A DNA stretch of 36,849 nucleotides from Nitrospirota bacterium (GCA_029261165.1 JAJDBV010000083.1:1-36849), one strand, 5' to 3'; positions 27,501 to 34,988 are shown, counted from the first letter of the stretch. Program-made: numbers and translations. Notes: generated from the letters alone by a model not told the origin.

Positions 27501-28312
27501 ATAATCAAGCCTATGAAAAAAGGGAACCCCCAGAAAATCAATCACGTCGAGTTAAACGCCAAGCTTCAGGAATGGCAGAAGCGGCACAATACGCCCAAGA
27601 AGGTAGCCGCAGCGCACCGAAAGACCCTTCTGGATCGGGTCGTCCAGTCGATGGCGTTCGAGAACGAACCGGTCGATCTGGCCCGTCTCAGGACTCTCCT
27701 GAAGAAAAAGAGGGCAACGAGCCGATAGAATCAACCCGCCTTTTCGAAACAGCGAAGGGATCTCTCTCTTACCCTCAGGTTTTCGAACGTCTGGCCGTTG
27801 CACTGGCCGGACTCCTCAAGACGATTCTCCAATCCCCACCAGATCAGATTGTTATCACGCCGGAAACGGTCTGTCTTCATCATAAGGCATTGGCCGGAGA
27901 CCTCTTCCCCGACTGGGCGGGTCGATACCGTGACGTCAATGTTCAGGTGGGTGCGCACACGCCCCCTCCCTTCTATGAGGTGCCCGGTCTCATGAGGTTG
28001 TTTTGTGACGACCTCGCAGAAAGGTTACGCCATGCCCCGTCCGACGGGAGCAATGTCGATGATATTGCCGACTTGCTCGCTTGGGTAGATTGGCGCTTCC
28101 AATGGATTCATCCATTCAGAGATTTCAATGGCCGGATAGGGCGGGTCCTGCTGGCGGCTGTACTCTACAAGCTGGCCCTTCCTCACATCGAGACAGCTCC
28201 CATAGAGACGGATGCCCGCCGACAATACATAGAGGCACTGCGGGCCGCAGATCAAGGTGATCTTGGACAATTAATCGATGTCTGGATCGGTTGGATCAAT
28301 GAGGCCATGTAG
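24581..28312 (+). CDS. Type IIG restriction-modification enzyme continuing in frame into a Fic domain
   Basis: A single open frame of 1243 codons. Residues 1-962 form an Eco57I-like type IIG enzyme: a PD-(D/E)xK nuclease (PD at 76-77, LEAKK at 90-94), helical connector, N6-adenine methylase with LDPACGSGSF (399-408) and GNPPY (569-573), and a TaqI-like target recognition part ending at LYGLTEEEISIVEG, where relatives usually stop. Residues about 963-1048 are a low-complexity linker whose codons have A/T-rich third bases, as expected from a wrong frame. From about 1049 a Fic domain follows, with FPDWAGRYRDV and HPFRDFNGRIGR (His1177), the AMP-transfer loop, with Phe where Gly is usual. There is no stop between the parts and no ATG/GTG/TTG to start Fic alone near its beginning. 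The start ATG at 24581 follows GAGGTGCT. A frameshift or loss of a stop could have joined two genes. Confidence 0.85.
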   Translation: MSNAPKQVIDLIERFERNIESYRQQNYNESQVRQEFINPFFEALGWDVANTAGYAEAYKDVIHEDAIRIGSAIKAPDYCFRIGGARKFFLEAKKPSVRIKDDASPAYQVRRYAWSAKLPLSILTDFEEFAVYDCRIRPLSSDKPGIARITYFTYREYIPRWEEIASVFSKEAVMRGSFDKFASGKGRRGTLAVDAAFLIEIEAWRDTLARNLALRNPNLTVRELNFAVQKTIDRVIFLRMCEDRGIELYGQLMALLNGGNVYQRLRYIYGLADDRYNSGLFHFKSEKGRPESPDALTPALIIDDKVLKEIIRRLYYPESPYEFSVLSADILGNVYEQFLGKVIRLTAGHRAVIEEKPEVKKAGGVYYTPTYIVEYIVKNTVGKLCERKTPRQIAKLHILDPACGSGSFLIGAYTYLLNYHRDWYVKDGPQKHTKGIYQGKGGQWLLTTQEKRRILLNNIYGVDIDSQAVEVTKLSLLLKVLEGENQDSLKRQLKMWRERALPDLGSNIKCGNSLIGPDYYEGEQTSMFDEEEIRRVNPFDWRAEFPTIFSTPGGKAKSKARGGFDAVIGNPPYGMISAPLQGYFSAYYKHQDYQKDLYLLFLERYEYFLKCGGLLGVIVSNTWLQSVTFRQIRRYLTTHYFWLRILYLPEKVFQAVVDTHVLIFQRAASKASKDGSLAVDIRRGGKIKLEHTLPWRDIPRTGDPIIVVASMEAQKLFRKIQDNSSQLLRVSHIYNGLKPFEKGKGSPPQTVKVMQEKPYVRKGPAPDATWSPLLRGSLIQRYKNLWNHDYWVLYGPWLAAPRDPKIFNAPLKIVVRQTGDSITATLVEQIFFARDNLHILFPKDLGYDLRYVLGIMNSQLIDFTYTMMNPEKGEALAQVKKHHIEQLPIHPINFSNPTDKTRHDKMVALVHQILDLNKHLPTAKTPDEKTRIQRQINATDTQIDQLVYDLYGLTEEEISIVEGTVVDSKTEKWDNQAYEKREPPENQSRRVKRQASGMAEAAQYAQEGSRSAPKDPSGSGRPVDGVRERTGRSGPSQDSPEEKEGNEPIESTRLFETAKGSLSYPQVFERLAVALAGLLKTILQSPPDQIVITPETVCLHHKALAGDLFPDWAGRYRDVNVQVGAHTPPPFYEVPGLMRLFCDDLAERLRHAPSDGSNVDDIADLLAWVDWRFQWIHPFRDFNGRIGRVLLAAVLYKLALPHIETAPIETDARRQYIEALRAADQGDLGQLIDVWIGWINEAM
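27513..27728 (+). CDS. Fic antitoxin-like small protein, overprinted on the RM-Fic linker
   Basis: A 71-residue frame shifted relative to the large gene. Its codons are rich in G/C at the third base, whereas the overlapping frame of the large gene is not, so this is the frame that evolved as protein. It contains SMAFEN at residues 46-51, a match to the (S/T)xxxE(G/N) inhibitory helix that blocks the ATP site of Fic enzymes, as in VbhA, FicA and other class I antitoxins, followed by a basic end (RTLLKKKRATSR). It lies immediately upstream of the Fic coding region, the usual antitoxin-toxin order. Its stop overlaps an ATA codon of the Fic frame (ATAG). The ATG at 27513 has a modest GGGATAA upstream. 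Confidence 0.7.
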   Translation: MKKGNPQKINHVELNAKLQEWQKRHNTPKKVAAAHRKTLLDRVVQSMAFENEPVDLARLRTLLKKKRATSR

Positions 28313-28379
28313 CCAGCTTTGCCATGTGGTATACACGGAAGCAAGGTAGAGATGAACCTGAAAGAGTAGGAAGAGGGAA

Positions 28380-29282
28380 ATGACTATCGACTATTTCGGA
28401 TATCTGGGCAAAAAAGAGTCTTACGATTTTGTCGGCGGGAAAATTACTGTGGTGGATGACTTTGAACAAGGAAGAAACTGGATCGAAAAATATACCAATC
28501 GAGACGGTTTTTTATATCCACCGACTCAAAATACGTACAGTTCAAGTCCGCTCACTCCCGATAAGAAAGAGATCATTCCAAAAACAGAAAGGCCAGCACT
28601 TTTACATAGCTTGCCGTACTCACATTCGATAGAAATAAGCAACTGCGGAAGTATCGAGGAACAGAGAAAAGGCCCATCAGGGTTCTTGATTCAGTTACTC
28701 GGTTTTCTATTGGGATACCGCCTACAGTTTCATGATTGGTGGGTTGATGGTCGAGTTCCTATTGGTGGGCGTAAAGGTTTATCTGATCGTAAAATGACAA
28801 CTGAAGACTTTCTTTCTCATTGTTTTCCTATGTGGAAAAAATGGAACCCGGCTGACCAGAAATTGATCACAAATATACTATTTATGTTTTCTAGATCTGT
28901 ACATTATGAATGGTCTTGGGAGCGGTTTGCGATTGGTTACATGGTGATAGATGGCTTATGGAAGTTAAGCTGCAATCTTAAAGTGGTCTCAGAACATTGT
29001 CCTCATAAAGATCGGATTCAAAAAATGTGTGAGGCGTACAAGATCCCAATAAATGACTTATACATCGGGAAAATCGTATCTTTGAGGAACGATCTCTTTC
29101 ATGAGACTATATGGGATAAGGGGCAGCCAGGTTCATCAGGAAGTAGTGATACTGACAGGCATGTTCTTTTTCTCAGAAATTTATCTACGAGAATTATTCT
29201 TGGAATCTTTGATTACGATACTCCGTTTATAAAGACTGAGTGGTGGAGTTTCAGTTCATTTATTTTTGAAAAAAAATGTTAG
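28380..29282 (+). CDS. HEPN-domain protein with R-x4-H motif
   Basis: A 300-residue protein. The C-terminal half is helical and contains SLRNDLFHETIW with R236 and H241, the R-x4-H motif of HEPN ribonucleases, in the ApeA-like context (RNDLFH after a helix ending in IGKIV). The N-terminal ~100 residues look like a mixed sensor domain of unknown type (FGYLGKKESYDFVGGKITVVDD). The gene is more AT-rich than its neighbours, which suggests recent transfer. GGAAGAGGG precedes the ATG. It follows the RM-Fic gene by 67 bp, and its last 7 bp overlap the hutI start. HEPN proteins of this kind act in abortive phage defence by cutting RNA; that role is inferred from motif and location. Confidence 0.72.
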   Translation: MTIDYFGYLGKKESYDFVGGKITVVDDFEQGRNWIEKYTNRDGFLYPPTQNTYSSSPLTPDKKEIIPKTERPALLHSLPYSHSIEISNCGSIEEQRKGPSGFLIQLLGFLLGYRLQFHDWWVDGRVPIGGRKGLSDRKMTTEDFLSHCFPMWKKWNPADQKLITNILFMFSRSVHYEWSWERFAIGYMVIDGLWKLSCNLKVVSEHCPHKDRIQKMCEAYKIPINDLYIGKIVSLRNDLFHETIWDKGQPGSSGSSDTDRHVLFLRNLSTRIILGIFDYDTPFIKTEWWSFSSFIFEKKC

Positions 29283-30532
29283 AACAACTTCCCACATTTG
29301 ATCTCGCCATCATCCATTGCGGTGAAGTATTAACCCTGTCCGGGGCAAGCGAGTGCCCGAAGCGACGCGCTGAGTTGGCCGATGTCGGCCTGATCCGGGA
29401 CGGGGTGATCGGGATTTCAGGCGAGAAGATCGCCTGGGTCGGGAGCGAGACGTCGTATCGGCAGCTTGGCCGGGCAAAACGCGAGATCGACGCCGGGGGC
29501 AAGGTGGTGATGCCGGGCCTGGTTGATTCCCATACCCATGCTGTCTTCGCCGGAAGCCGTGAGGGAGAATGGGAAGAGAAGATGCGGGGAGCTTCCTACC
29601 TGGAGATCCTGAAAAAAGGCGGCGGGATCTTGAGGACGGTGGATGCGACACGGGAGGCCTCTCCTGAAGACCTTCTCAATCTGGCAAAAGAAACTTTGAA
29701 AAAGATGTTGTCCTATGGGACGACCACGGTGGAGATCAAGAGCGGTTACGGACTTGATCTAAAAAACGAACTTAAGATTTTGAATGTGATCCAAAGATTA
29801 AAGGACGAGACGCCGCTCGATGTGGTTGCGACTTTTTTGGGCGCACATGCCATCCCAAAAGAGTATCTAAATAACTCGGATTCTTATATCGATCTTGTGA
29901 TCGGCATGTTACCTGAAGCGAAAGACCACGCGCAGTTTTGTGATGTTTTCTGCGAGGAGGGGGCTTTTTCGGCTTCTCAAACGAGACGGGTACTGGAACA
30001 GGCAGTGAAATTGGGTTTTCAGGTGAAACTGCATGCGGGTGAGTTTTCGGATCAAGGGGCCGTTCGCTTGGCCGCCGAATTTGCGGCGGTTTCTGTGGAC
30101 CATCTCGACGTCATTCACGAGTGTGAGATTCCGCTCCTGATTGAAAGCGGCGCGGTTGGTGTCCTCCTTCCGGGGGTTTCACACTTTCTTCGGATGAAGG
30201 AACCTCCACCGGTACGGGCATTGATTGAAGTCGGAGTCCCGGTTGCCCTGGCGAGCGATTTTAATCCCGGTTCCTGCCCTTCTTTCTCGATGCAGGAGAT
30301 GATTCACCTCGCCGTTCGCAATTTTAATCTATCGGCATCGGAGGCGATCTCAGCGGCCACGATTAATGCGGCCCATGGGCTTGGCATGGCCTCCAGTGTC
30401 GGGAGTCTTGAGGTCGGAAAGCAGGCTGACTTGCTCCTCCTCGACATAGACCATTACGAACAGCTCCCTTACTACTTCGGAATGAACCATGTCGATAAGG
30501 TCATCAAAAATGGAAAAATAGTATACAGTTAG
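29276..30532 (+). CDS. hutI: Imidazolonepropionase
   Basis: A 418-residue amidohydrolase that opens imidazolonepropionate to formimidoylglutamate, between the HutU and HutG steps. Motifs: MPGLVDSHTHAVFAGSREGEW with the metal HxH, GTTTVEIKSGYGLD, LHAGEFSDQGAV and ASDFNPGSCPSFSMQEM. Length is normal. The ATG overlaps the stop of the HEPN gene and no ribosome binding site precedes it (upstream is TTTTTGAAAAAA), so translation is probably coupled to, or weakened by, the inserted gene. It is separated from hutU by 5.6 kb of foreign-looking genes. No hutH (histidine ammonia-lyase) is in the window. Confidence 0.96.
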   Translation: MLEQLPTFDLAIIHCGEVLTLSGASECPKRRAELADVGLIRDGVIGISGEKIAWVGSETSYRQLGRAKREIDAGGKVVMPGLVDSHTHAVFAGSREGEWEEKMRGASYLEILKKGGGILRTVDATREASPEDLLNLAKETLKKMLSYGTTTVEIKSGYGLDLKNELKILNVIQRLKDETPLDVVATFLGAHAIPKEYLNNSDSYIDLVIGMLPEAKDHAQFCDVFCEEGAFSASQTRRVLEQAVKLGFQVKLHAGEFSDQGAVRLAAEFAAVSVDHLDVIHECEIPLLIESGAVGVLLPGVSHFLRMKEPPPVRALIEVGVPVALASDFNPGSCPSFSMQEMIHLAVRNFNLSASEAISAATINAAHGLGMASSVGSLEVGKQADLLLLDIDHYEQLPYYFGMNHVDKVIKNGKIVYS

Positions 30533-30559
30533 AGGATAAGAGAAACTGAGGCATACCAA

Positions 30560-31636
30560 ATGAAGGCAATCGTCAAGGCCAAAAAAGGAAAGGGATTGGA
30601 GATGCACGAGGTCCCCATCCCTTCTCTTCAACCTGATGAGGTATTGATCCAGGTCGATGTGGTCTCCATCTGCGGGACAGACCTCCATCTGGACCGTTGG
30701 GATGGCTGGGCCCAGGCCCGGGTCAAGGCGATTCCTCAAATCATCGGTCATGAATTCTCAGGGAGAGTAGTAGAGGTCGGCTTAGGGGGCAAGCGCTTCA
30801 GGCCGGGAGATAAGGTTTCAGCCGACAGCCATATCTCTTGTCTTGTCTGTGGAAGCTGTTTGCGGGGGATGCCCCATCTTTGCGAAGATTTAGTGATTCT
30901 GGGCGTGGATCGAGACGGATGCTTTGCAGAGTATGTCGTCATCCCTGAACGCAGTCTCTGGAAAAATGAGGCCTCTCTTCCATCTGATATCGCGTCCATT
31001 CAGGACCCTCTCGGAAACGCGATCTATGCGACCGGGGTTGAACCGGTTGCTGGGCGACAGGTGGTTATCTTGGGAGACGGACCGGTCGGCCTTTTTTCAG
31101 TCGCCGTGGCGCGAGCCTCAGGCGCTTCAAAAATCATGATGACCGGCCTCAATCCGTTTTGTCTTGAGATTGGTCGTACAATGGGGGCGGATCGCGTCTA
31201 TCGCGCAGACCAAATGGATATTGTCGATTCGATCATGGATGAGACCGCAGGGTCTGGCGCCGATGTGGTTCTTGAAATGTCAGGAGCCCCGAAAGCGATT
31301 TCAGACGGTCTGAAACTGGTGCAAAAAGGTGGACGGTTTTCGGCCTTCGGCCTCCCTTCTAAATCGATAACGGTCGACTTTAGCGAGGATATCATCTTCA
31401 AGGGCATTCGGCTTTATGGGATCAATGGCCGAAAGATGTTTGAAACCTGGTTTGAGATGGCTGGAATGCTGAATTCGGGCCGACTCGATCCGGGGCCGGT
31501 CCTGACCCACCACCTTCTTTTTGAAGATTTTGCAAAAGGCTTCCAGATGATGGAGGCGAACCCAAGAAAGGCGGCCAAGGTTGTCCTCTATCTCAACCAC
31601 GCCTTATTGGATGAAAGAGGGGATAATGATGAATGA
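30560..31636 (+). CDS. tdh: L-threonine 3-dehydrogenase
   Basis: A 358-residue zinc-dependent medium-chain dehydrogenase that oxidises L-threonine to 2-amino-3-ketobutyrate with NAD+. The catalytic zinc ligands are Cys38 (SICGTDLH) and the GHEF His-Glu pair; the structural zinc site has four Cys in [15 protein letters not shown]. The [18 protein letters not shown] segment binds NAD. The function is fixed by the next gene, kbl, which overlaps it by 11 bp. It lies 27 bp behind hutI, so histidine and threonine breakdown may share a transcript. The C-terminal tail is slightly longer than in E. coli. Confidence 0.93.
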   Translation: MKAIVKAKKGKGLEMHEVPIPSLQPDEVLIQVDVVSICGTDLHLDRWDGWAQARVKAIPQIIGHEFSGRVVEVGLGGKRFRPGDKVSADSHISCLVCGSCLRGMPHLCEDLVILGVDRDGCFAEYVVIPERSLWKNEASLPSDIASIQDPLGNAIYATGVEPVAGRQVVILGDGPVGLFSVAVARASGASKIMMTGLNPFCLEIGRTMGADRVYRADQMDIVDSIMDETAGSGADVVLEMSGAPKAISDGLKLVQKGGRFSAFGLPSKSITVDFSEDIIFKGIRLYGINGRKMFETWFEMAGMLNSGRLDPGPVLTHHLLFEDFAKGFQMMEANPRKAAKVVLYLNHALLDERGDNDE

Positions 31637-32816
31637 AAAGGTCAGGGAAACCGTCCGCGCTGAACTTGCAGAGATCAAAAAATCCGGTCTGACCAAAGAG
31701 GAGTGGCCGATCACCTCCCCCCAGGCGAGCCATATCATCGTCGAAGGTCGGCGTCTTCTAAACCTCTGTGCCAACAATTACCTCGGCCTGGCCGATCATC
31801 CCAACCTGATTCAGGCAGCAAAGAAGGCGCTTGATGAACGGGGTTACGGCATGGCATCGGTCCGCTTTATCTGTGGAACCCAGGACCTTCACACCCGGCT
31901 GGAAGCGCGGATCAGTACTTTTTTGAAAACTGACGCCACTTTGCTCTATTCCTCCTGTTTTGACGCAAATACGGGACTTTTTGAGGCCCTTCTTTCGAAA
32001 GAAGATGCGATCCTCTCCGATGCCTTGAACCATGCCTCGATCATTGATGGTGTCCGCCTGTGTAAGGCCGCGCGTTTCCGCTATCGGCATATGGATATGG
32101 ACGACCTGGAAGAAAAGCTTCGGGAAGCAAAGAACCACCGGATACGGATCATCGCGACCGATGGCGTCTTCTCGATGGATGGGGAGATCGCACCTTTAGA
32201 GGAGATCTGCCGCCTGGCGGAGCAATATGAAGCGCTGGTGATGGTCGACGACTCGCATGCGACCGGATTCATGGGGGATGAAGGGCGCGGGAGTATTGAC
32301 CACTGCAATGTGATGGGCCGCGTGGATTTGGTTACCAGTACCTTGGGAAAGGCGATGGGGGGAGCTTCGGGAGGTTTTGTTTCTGGACGCCGCGAATTGA
32401 TTGACCTTCTCCGGCAGCGCTCCCGGCCCTACCTCTTCTCGAATGCCCTCCCACCGATGATCGCCGCAGCGGCCCTTGCCGCCTTTGATCTGCTGGAAAG
32501 GGAACCGGATCGAAAAAAACGGCTCTGGGCCAACACTCAATTCTTTCGAGAAGGGATCACGGCCATCGGCCTTAAGATTAAACCGGGGGTCCATCCGATT
32601 ATCCCGGTCTTAATCGGAGATCCGATGCAAGCAAAAGAGATGTCTAAACGCCTCCTTGAGGAAGGGATCTATGTGGTCCCTTTTTCATTCCCGGTCGTTC
32701 CGAAAGGAGAGGATCGGATCCGTGTTCAGATCTCTGCAGCGCATGATGAGACCGATCTGGCCTTTGCCCTGGAGAAGCTCAAAGATGCGGCCCGGGAGAT
32801 TGGGATTATCCGATAG
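31626..32816 (+). CDS. kbl: 2-amino-3-ketobutyrate CoA ligase (glycine C-acetyltransferase)
   Basis: A PLP enzyme of the alpha-oxoamine synthase family, 396 residues from the ATG at 31626. It cleaves 2-amino-3-ketobutyrate with CoA to glycine and acetyl-CoA, completing the threonine route begun by Tdh. Motifs: [58 protein letters not shown] and [16 protein letters not shown] with the PLP lysine. Two tandem ATG codons (31626, 31629) follow AGAGGGG; either may be used. The open frame back to 31581 is only the end of tdh. The 11-bp overlap with tdh implies coupled translation. Confidence 0.96.
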   Translation: MMNEKVRETVRAELAEIKKSGLTKEEWPITSPQASHIIVEGRRLLNLCANNYLGLADHPNLIQAAKKALDERGYGMASVRFICGTQDLHTRLEARISTFLKTDATLLYSSCFDANTGLFEALLSKEDAILSDALNHASIIDGVRLCKAARFRYRHMDMDDLEEKLREAKNHRIRIIATDGVFSMDGEIAPLEEICRLAEQYEALVMVDDSHATGFMGDEGRGSIDHCNVMGRVDLVTSTLGKAMGGASGGFVSGRRELIDLLRQRSRPYLFSNALPPMIAAAALAAFDLLEREPDRKKRLWANTQFFREGITAIGLKIKPGVHPIIPVLIGDPMQAKEMSKRLLEEGIYVVPFSFPVVPKGEDRIRVQISAAHDETDLAFALEKLKDAAREIGIIR

Positions 32817-32834
32817 GGAGGGAGAAGGGGAACG

Positions 32835-33200
32835 ATGTACTATCGCTTACTTGCCAACCTCGTTGTCCTAATCCACCTGACTTTTATCCTGTTCGCCGTT
32901 CTGGGAGGAATCCTGGTATTCTGGAGGAGACGTTGGGCCTGGGTACACATCCCCGCCCTCCTGTGGGCGGTATTGATCGCGTTTGTCGGTTGGGTCTGCC
33001 CCCTCACACCTTTAGAAAACTGGTTCCGTGATAGGGGTGGGGCGAGCGCTTACTCCTCCGGTTTTATCGATCACTATATCGTTCCGATCCTCTATCCGAC
33101 TGTACTGACGCGTCGCCTCCAGATTGTGCTTGGTCTTCTTCTTTTAGGAATTAATCTTGGAGTCTACGGGTGGGTCATTCGCCACGACAGGCAAAAATAA
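32835..33200 (+). CDS. DUF2784 family membrane protein
   Basis: A 121-residue protein with about four membrane helices, beginning MYYRLLANLVVLIHLTFILFAV, with the family's WVHIPALLWAVLIAFVGWVCPLTPLENWFR segment and FIDHYIVPILYP loop. This is the DUF2784 pattern; no function is known. A strong GGGAGGGAGAAGGGG site precedes the ATG. It lies 18 bp after kbl and is followed by a terminator, so it is probably the last gene of the hut-tdh-kbl transcript. Confidence 0.85.
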   Translation: MYYRLLANLVVLIHLTFILFAVLGGILVFWRRRWAWVHIPALLWAVLIAFVGWVCPLTPLENWFRDRGGASAYSSGFIDHYIVPILYPTVLTRRLQIVLGLLLLGINLGVYGWVIRHDRQK

Positions 33201-33234
33201 TCCGGAAAGTGGGTAACCGTTCACAGTATGCAGT

Positions 33235-33260
33235 TAGGGGCAGGATGTTCCCTGCCCCTA
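33235..33260 (+). terminator. Rho-independent terminator after the DUF2784 gene
   Basis: TAGGGGCAGG and CCTGCCCCTA pair perfectly over 10 bp with a 6-base loop, followed by TTCTTTC. It lies 35 bp after the DUF2784 stop and closes the hut-tdh-kbl run. The remaining ~190 bp up to luxR hold its promoter and no gene. Confidence 0.65.
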
Positions 33261-33410
33261 TTCTTTCATCGAATGCAAACGGTTAAGCAGAAGTTTCCAA
33301 TGAGAAGTAGGAGGGTAATAATATTCGAGTCATTCTGGAAAATGGAGATTCAAGATCGCTCTTATCAAAATTTAAAAATCCGGCCGAAAATTTCCAATTG
33401 ATCTTTCTCC

Positions 33411-33438
33411 TTGACTCATTAAGTATTTTGTATATATA
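33411..33438 (+). promoter_or_regulatory. Putative luxR promoter
   Basis: TTGACT at 33411-33416 and TATATA at 33433-33438 (16-bp spacer), or TATATT two bases later. The expected transcription start is near 33446. The region is very AT-rich. No lux box is visible here. Confidence 0.55.
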
Positions 33439-33489
33439 TTCCAATATCAAGTATTGCCAATAAAGATAACCTCTGTTCGGGGGCGATGC

Positions 33490-34275
33490 GTGGGAAAATC
33501 TGCGACTGATCTTGATAAGCGTGAACTTGTCGATCTTCTGGAGATCGTTCAGACTTCCTTAACTGTCAGGAGCGATGATGAACTAAAGGATCTTCTGCTT
33601 CGTGTCCGAGCATTGGTCCCCTGTATGAATATTGTCTCCGGGTTAGGCAAGCTTGGTTCCTCAGGACACTTGAAGGATGTTGTTAAGGTGGTGAATGCCA
33701 GCTATCCTGACGATTGGCTAGGCCTCTACTTTGAAAAGGATTATTCCAAGGTAGATCCTGCCCTCAATGCGTTTTATGAACAGGGTGTGTCTCAGGTTTG
33801 GTCAAGTACTTTCCGGCGAGTAACCTCTCAGTCCGGGAAGGAGTTTATTTGGAATGCGCGATCATTTGGATTGTCTCAGGGGATCACTCTCGGGATCATT
33901 GATCTCCAGCACAGCTGTGGCAGTGTTTTCTCTTTTGCAGGTAAATCGATTGCGAACCATAGCCGTGACAAGTTTATACTCGAATCCCTTGCCCCTCATC
34001 TCCACCTGGCCTTGTTGCGAACGCTTTCCCCGCCTTCCGACAAGAATTATTACTTGACCTTCCGTGAAAAGGAAGTGCTCGAATGGGTGAAGGAGGGGAA
34101 GACCAGTTGGGAGACCTCCCACATACTCCACATCAGCGAACGAACGGTCAATTTTCACGTACAAAATATCCTGGCAAAACTTCAGGTCTCAACCCGAGGC
34201 CAGGCCGTTGCATTGGCTATCGAACAAGGGCTGATTGGGCTTCCGTCATCCACTCAAGGAATTCAGACCGCTTGA
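33490..34275 (+). CDS. LuxR-family quorum-sensing regulator
   Basis: About 261 residues from the GTG at 33490, which has GGGGG six bases upstream. A TTG at 33454 in frame would add 12 residues, but it lies only ~9 nt after the likely transcription start. The N-terminal half is an autoinducer-binding domain: DDWLGLYFEKDYSKVDP contains the Trp, Tyr and Asp-Pro that contact acyl-homoserine lactone in TraR and LasR, and VWSS and SFGLSQGITLGI follow. The C-terminal half is a LuxR helix-turn-helix: LTFREKEVLEWVKEGKTSWETSHILHISERTVNFHVQNILAKL. It converges with luxI; their 3' ends overlap by 59 bp. Its likely target is the lux box at 34989-35008. Confidence 0.92.
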   Translation: MGKSATDLDKRELVDLLEIVQTSLTVRSDDELKDLLLRVRALVPCMNIVSGLGKLGSSGHLKDVVKVVNASYPDDWLGLYFEKDYSKVDPALNAFYEQGVSQVWSSTFRRVTSQSGKEFIWNARSFGLSQGITLGIIDLQHSCGSVFSFAGKSIANHSRDKFILESLAPHLHLALLRTLSPPSDKNYYLTFREKEVLEWVKEGKTSWETSHILHISERTVNFHVQNILAKLQVSTRGQAVALAIEQGLIGLPSSTQGIQTA

Positions 34276-34864
34276 CCCGATTTTCATCCCGGAATTCGTC
34301 CCAATCCAGAATAGCGGCCATCGATTTTACATTTGCAGGGGGAATTTGTTTTACCGGGCCGATGCGTTTGCACGGAAATCCCAAATGGTTCAGCACCCGC
34401 CAAAATCGCTTCTCGATTTCCATGTAGAGGTATCGAACGGAATTTTCTACAGACCATTGATAAATTGCTTTATGGAGAATATTGAGATAATGAGAGGAGA
34501 GGCCTGGATGAGACACAGAGGGCGTTATCGCGAGTCTGGAAATTTCTGCTGTGTCAGTCTCCTTGCGTGTTAGATGTTCTGGATAGACAAGGTCTGTAAA
34601 GTCGGTTTCCAGCATGAAAGGGTAGTCCGGCGTGATCAATCGGACTGACCCCAAAAGAACCCCATCCTCAGAGAAGAGCCCCAGAGATTCTGAAGCGTGA
34701 TCATAACGATCGATCTCAAGCCCATCAGGACTGGGGGAGACCCACTCTAATAATTCGGAAAAGACCTGATGGCGGAGCCGATAGGACTTGATCTTATCTT
34801 CCTCGTTCTCAATCGATCTGACACAATACCCTGACTCAAAAAATTCAATTGTTTGATAGTTCAT
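34217..34864 (-). CDS. Acyl-homoserine lactone synthase (LuxI family)
   Basis: A 215-residue autoinducer synthase that joins an acyl chain from acyl-ACP to S-adenosylmethionine. The LuxI core is visible: YRLRHQVFSELLEWV with the conserved Arg31, Phe35 and Trp41; LEIDRYDHASE with the Asp pair; GSVRLITP with Arg75; and TAEISRLAI with Glu107 and Arg110. The C-terminal region (YLYMEIEKRFWRVLNHLGFPCKRIGP) is also typical. AAGGAGGG lies six bases before the ATG at 34864, a strong binding site. The promoter is reached from a lux box about 125 bp upstream. The acyl chain made cannot be told from sequence. A PEP-CTERM-associated acyltransferase is the main alternative; the LuxR neighbour argues against it. 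Confidence 0.9.
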   Translation of the reverse strand: MNYQTIEFFESGYCVRSIENEEDKIKSYRLRHQVFSELLEWVSPSPDGLEIDRYDHASESLGLFSEDGVLLGSVRLITPDYPFMLETDFTDLVYPEHLTRKETDTAEISRLAITPSVSHPGLSSHYLNILHKAIYQWSVENSVRYLYMEIEKRFWRVLNHLGFPCKRIGPVKQIPPANVKSMAAILDWDEFRDENRVKRSEFLEWMTEAQSALVR

Positions 34865-34988
34865 TGAAGACCCTCCTTCGTTTGTGAGATGACTAGACAG
34901 AGCTATGATTTTTTGACAATGTTCCGATGCAAGATGTAAAACCCCTCCGATTTTCTCCTCAAAGCTATAGAGGTGAACCGAAAAAAGA

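Noticed and set aside
27459-27512. TTG start at 27459 for the Fic-antitoxin-like gene
   Set aside because: The first 18 codons lie in the conserved end of the IIG enzyme and have no codon bias in this frame; ATG 27513 is the more sensible start.
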